NCBI RefSeq assembly: GCF_019393635.1 | Contig: NC_057861.1 | Location: 167,688,303 to 167,752,302 of the forward strand | Source: Dromiciops gliroides | Taxonomy: Eukaryota; Chordata; Mammalia; Microbiotheria; Microbiotheriidae | Reading direction: 5' to 3' | DNA: 64,000 bases | In this document: piece after piece, positions 61,170 to 64,000 of the stretch | How positions within the stretch are numbered: the first letter of the stretch is position 1 | Layout of the letters: each line of letters starts with the position of its first letter | The notes under the pieces: model-generated | The model's input: the letters and a program-made list of their open reading frames with translations, nothing else | The model's database searches: none | Told to the model about the DNA's origin: nothing | Program-made: the position numbers and the translations under genes

Positions 61170-61328
61170 TTTGTTTTGTTTTGTTTTTTTTTAGTGAGGC
61201 AATTGGAGTTAAGTGACTTTCCAAGGGTCACACAGCTAGTAAGTGTCAAGTGTCCGAGGCCGGACTTGAACTCAGGTACTTCTGACTCCAGGGCTGGTGC
61301 TCTATCCACTGTGCCACCTAGCTGCCCC
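61170..61328 (-). repeat. tRNA-headed SINE (CCAATTGCC subtype)
   Basis: A reverse copy is flanked by AGAAGATTTTCTT (61157-61169 and 61329-61341). Confidence 0.93.
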
Positions 61329-61385
61329 AGAAGATTTTCTTAAATGAGCAAGGCAAAGAAATAGAAGAAAACAACAGAATAGGGA

Positions 61386-61568
61386 ACAGCTGGGTGGTGC
61401 AGTGGATAAAGCGCCAGCCCTGGATTCAGGAGTACCTGAGTTCAAATCCGACCTCAGACACTTAACACTTACTAGCTGTGTGACCTTGGAAAGTCACTTA
61501 ACCCTCATTGCCCTGCAAAAAAAAAAAAAAAGAAAAAGAAAAAAAAGAAAGAAAGAAAAAGAAAAAGA
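61386..61568 (+). repeat. tRNA-headed SINE (CTCATTGCCC subtype) with long A/GA tail
   Basis: A forward copy is flanked by ACAACAGAATAGGGA/ACAATAGAATGGGA. Confidence 0.92.
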
Positions 61569-61689
61569 AAACAATAGAATGGGAAAGACAAGAGATCTCT
61601 TTAAGAAAATTAGCAATATCAAGGGAATGTTTCATGCAAAAATGGATATGATAAAAGACAAAAATATTAGAGACTTAGAAGCAGATGTG

Positions 61690-62080
61690 ATTATTATTTT
61701 TAATCATAAAAGTATTTTTATTATTTTCTAGTTACAGGTAGAGATAGTTTTTAACATTTGTTTTTAGAAGATTTCTAGTTCCAAATTTTCCCCCTCCCTC
61801 CCCTCGCTCCCATCCTCCCCAAGACAGCAAGCAATCTGATAAAGGTTATATATGTGCAATCACATTAAATATATTTCTGCATTAGTCATGCTGTGAAAGA
61901 ATCAGAGCAAAAGGGAAAAACCTCCAAAAAGAAAAACAAAACAAAACAAAAGAAATAGTATGGTTCAATCTGGGAACTACCTTGGACCACTGTATTGCTG
62001 AGAAGAGTCAAGTCTATCACAGTTGATCAACACACAATGTTGTTGATACTGTGCACAATGTTCTCATAGTTAGCAGAAGA
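61690..62080 (-). repeat. L1 3' end
   Basis: In reverse it carries TTCTAGTTACAGGTAGAGAT, CCAAATTTTCCCCCTCCCTC, ATATATTTCTGCATTAGTCA and CACTGTATTGCTGAGAAGAG. Confidence 0.85.
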
Positions 62081-62103
62081 GATTATTAAGAAGAGGTGGC
62101 AAG

Positions 62104-62260
62104 GGGAAGCTAGATGGTGCAGTGGATAGAGCACCAGCCCTGGAGTCAGGAGTAACTGAGTTCAAATCCGGCCTCAGACATTTAACACTTACTAGCTGTG
62201 TGACCCTGGGCAAGTCACTTAACCCCAATTGCCTCACTGAAAAAAAAAAAAAGAACTGAA
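62104..62260 (+). repeat. tRNA-headed SINE (CCAATTGCC subtype)
   Basis: A forward copy. GAAGAGGTGGCAAG borders it on both sides and also borders the next copy. Confidence 0.93.
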
Positions 62261-62275
62261 GAAGAGGTGGCAAGA

Positions 62276-62441
62276 GGGGCAGCCAGGTGGCGCAGTGGAT
62301 AAAACACTGGTCCTGGATTCAGGAGAACCTGAGTTCAAATCCAGCCTCAGACACTTGACACTTACTAGCTGTGTGACCCTGGGCAAGTCACTTAACCCTC
62401 ATTGCCCTGCAAAAAAAAAAAAAAAAGAAAAAGAAAAAAGA
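62276..62441 (+). repeat. tRNA-headed SINE (CTCATTGCCC subtype)
   Basis: A second forward copy at the same target site. A third GAAGAGGTGGCAAGA follows at about 62443. Confidence 0.93.
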
Positions 62442-62459
62442 AGAAGAGGTGGCAAGAAT

Positions 62460-62810
62460 ATACGATACAAAAGGAGCTTAACATCACTGATAACTATGAC
62501 AGTGTGGTTACTATCTAGAGCCAGACATCTTGGAAAATCAAATCAAATGGGCCTTAGGAAGCAATGCTAACAGTAAGGATAGTGGAAAGGTTTGAATTCC
62601 ATCTGAGCTATTTGAAATCCTAAAGGAAGGTGCAATTAAAGTGCTATACTCCCAACAAATTTGGAAACTACAACAGTGGCCACTGGATTGGAAAAGATCA
62701 GTTTATGTCCCAATCCTAAAGAATGGCAATGCCAAAGAACGTTCAAATTATAGAACAATTGTGCTAATTTCATACACCAGCAAGGTTACCCTTAAGATTC
62801 TACAAACTAT
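62460..62810 (+). repeat. RTE-type LINE reverse transcriptase fragment
   Basis: CACTGATAACTATGACAGTG and CTAGAGCCAGACATCTTGGA open the block. Translation from 62641 gives [20 protein letters not shown], then [17 protein letters not shown] and KVTLKILQ, the RTE/BovB-type RT region. The fragment stops at about 62810, where L1 sequence takes over. Confidence 0.8.
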
Positions 62811-64000
62811 CAGGGGTGAAACAAGGATGTCCATTATCACCAAGGATGTCCATTATTCAATATTTTTCAATATTATTATCAATAAAATATTATTCAATAT
62901 TTTACTAGAAATGTTAGCTTTAGCAATAAGAAAAGGAATAGGAATTGAAGGAATTAGAATAGGCAAGGAGGAAACAAAACGATCACTCTTTGCAGATGAT
63001 ATGATGGTATGTATACTTAGAGAATCCTAGAGAATCAACTAAAAAGTCACTTAAAACAACAACTTTAGCAAAGTTGCAGGATATAAAAGAAATCCACATA
63101 AATCATCAGCATTTCTATACATGACCAACAAAGCTCAGCAGCAAGAGAAAGAAAGAAAAAATCCATTTAAAATCACTGTAGACAATATAAAATTTTTCAG
63201 AGTCTACCTGCCAAGACAAACTCAGGAACTATATGAACACAACTACAAAATGCTTTTTACACAAATAAAATCAGATCTAAATAATTGGAAAATTGACAAT
63301 TCTACTTAAATTAATTTACTTATTCCATGCCATACCAATCAGATTACCTAAAAATTATTTTATAGACCTAGAAAAAATAATAACAAAATTCAAAAATATC
63401 AAGACAACTAATGAAAAAAATCCACAGGAAGGTAGGCTAGTCATACCAAATCTGAAGCTATATTATAAAGTGGTAGTCATCAAAACTATTTGGTACTGGC
63501 TAAGAAACAGAGTGGTAGATCAGTGGAAGAGGTTAGGCACAGGAGACACAGTAGTAAATAACTACAGCCATTTACTGTCTGACAAACCCAAAGACTCCAG
63601 CTTCTGGGATAAGAACTCACTATTTGACAAAAACTGCTGGGAGAACTGGAAGATAGTATGGCAGAAACTAGGCATAGACCAACATCTTGTACCATATACC
63701 AAAATAAAGTCAAAATGGATACATGATTTAGATGTAAAGGATGATACCATAGGCAAATTAGGAGAGGAAGGGATAGTTTACCTCTCATATCTATGGAGAG
63801 GAGAAGAATTTATGACCAAAAAAGAGATAGAGAATATTATGAAATGCAAAACGGATTATTTTGATTATATTAAATATAAAAAGGTACAAACAGAAGCGAT
63901 GCAGCCAAGATTAGAAGGAAAGTAGAAAGCTGGGAAACAATTTTTACAGTGTTTCTGATAAAGGCCTCAGTTCTAAAATATATAAAGAACTAAATCAAAT
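62811..64000 (+). mobile_element. L1 ORF2 fragment (reverse transcriptase to C-terminus), continuing past the window
   Basis: It starts at the RT block [10 protein letters not shown]-like codons, with a short local repeat of GGATGTCCATTA. It continues with [13 protein letters not shown] and the catalytic FADD (62990-63001) and has frameshifts at about 63027, 63120 and 63308. The open part 63293-63925 reads KNCWENWKIVWQKLGIDQHL, KSKWIHDLDVKDD and MTKKEIENIMKCKTDYFDY, the same region as the 45.7-kb L1. Confidence 0.88.

Overview
This is vertebrate nuclear DNA, almost certainly marsupial. The genes have long introns with GT-AG splice sites. More than 30 copies of a tRNA-headed SINE are present, with a head like GCAGCTAGGTGGCGCAGTGG, plus marsupial-type L1, RTE-tailed SINEs and MIR relatives. 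The SINE type suggests an Australian marsupial, but that is inference. There are no bacterial features.

Region 1 (1-28.45 kb) is the SSR1 gene (TRAP-alpha, signal sequence receptor alpha) on the minus strand. All eight coding exons can be placed by reading frame and splice site and give 285 residues. The stop is at 895-897 and the start codon at 28160-28162, inside a CpG island with two XBP1-like ACGTGGC sites, GC boxes and an E-box palindrome. The introns hold SINEs, MIR-type SINEs, L1 and CR1/L3 pieces, a short hAT-type DNA element and an RPL23A retropseudogene.

Region 2 (28.67-48.03 kb) is a large, broken and nested class I (gammaretrovirus-like) endogenous retrovirus complex. It contains a tandemly repeated LTR-like block, a truncated 5' LTR, a tRNA-Leu-like primer binding site, gag, a tandem duplication of gag-protease, two pol copies, a polypurine tract and a 3' LTR. 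Inserted into it are two L1 elements, three solo LTRs of a second family (each with a 4-bp target duplication), several SINEs and an OTUD3 retropseudogene. No env gene could be recognised.

Region 3 (48-64 kb) holds three small minus-strand exons (60.6, 57.4 and 52.6 kb). Their splice phases fit one another and they end in a stop codon. I read them as the 3' end of CAGE1, the neighbour expected upstream of SSR1 in mammals. Around them lie more LTRs, L1 3' ends, SINEs and an RTE fragment fused to an L1 ORF2 fragment at the right edge.

I see no sign of a new multi-gene system. The most unusual material is the layered retrovirus nest next to the SSR1 promoter, the gag-protease duplication, the retrocopies trapped at repeat-insertion sites, and the RTE/L1 chimera.
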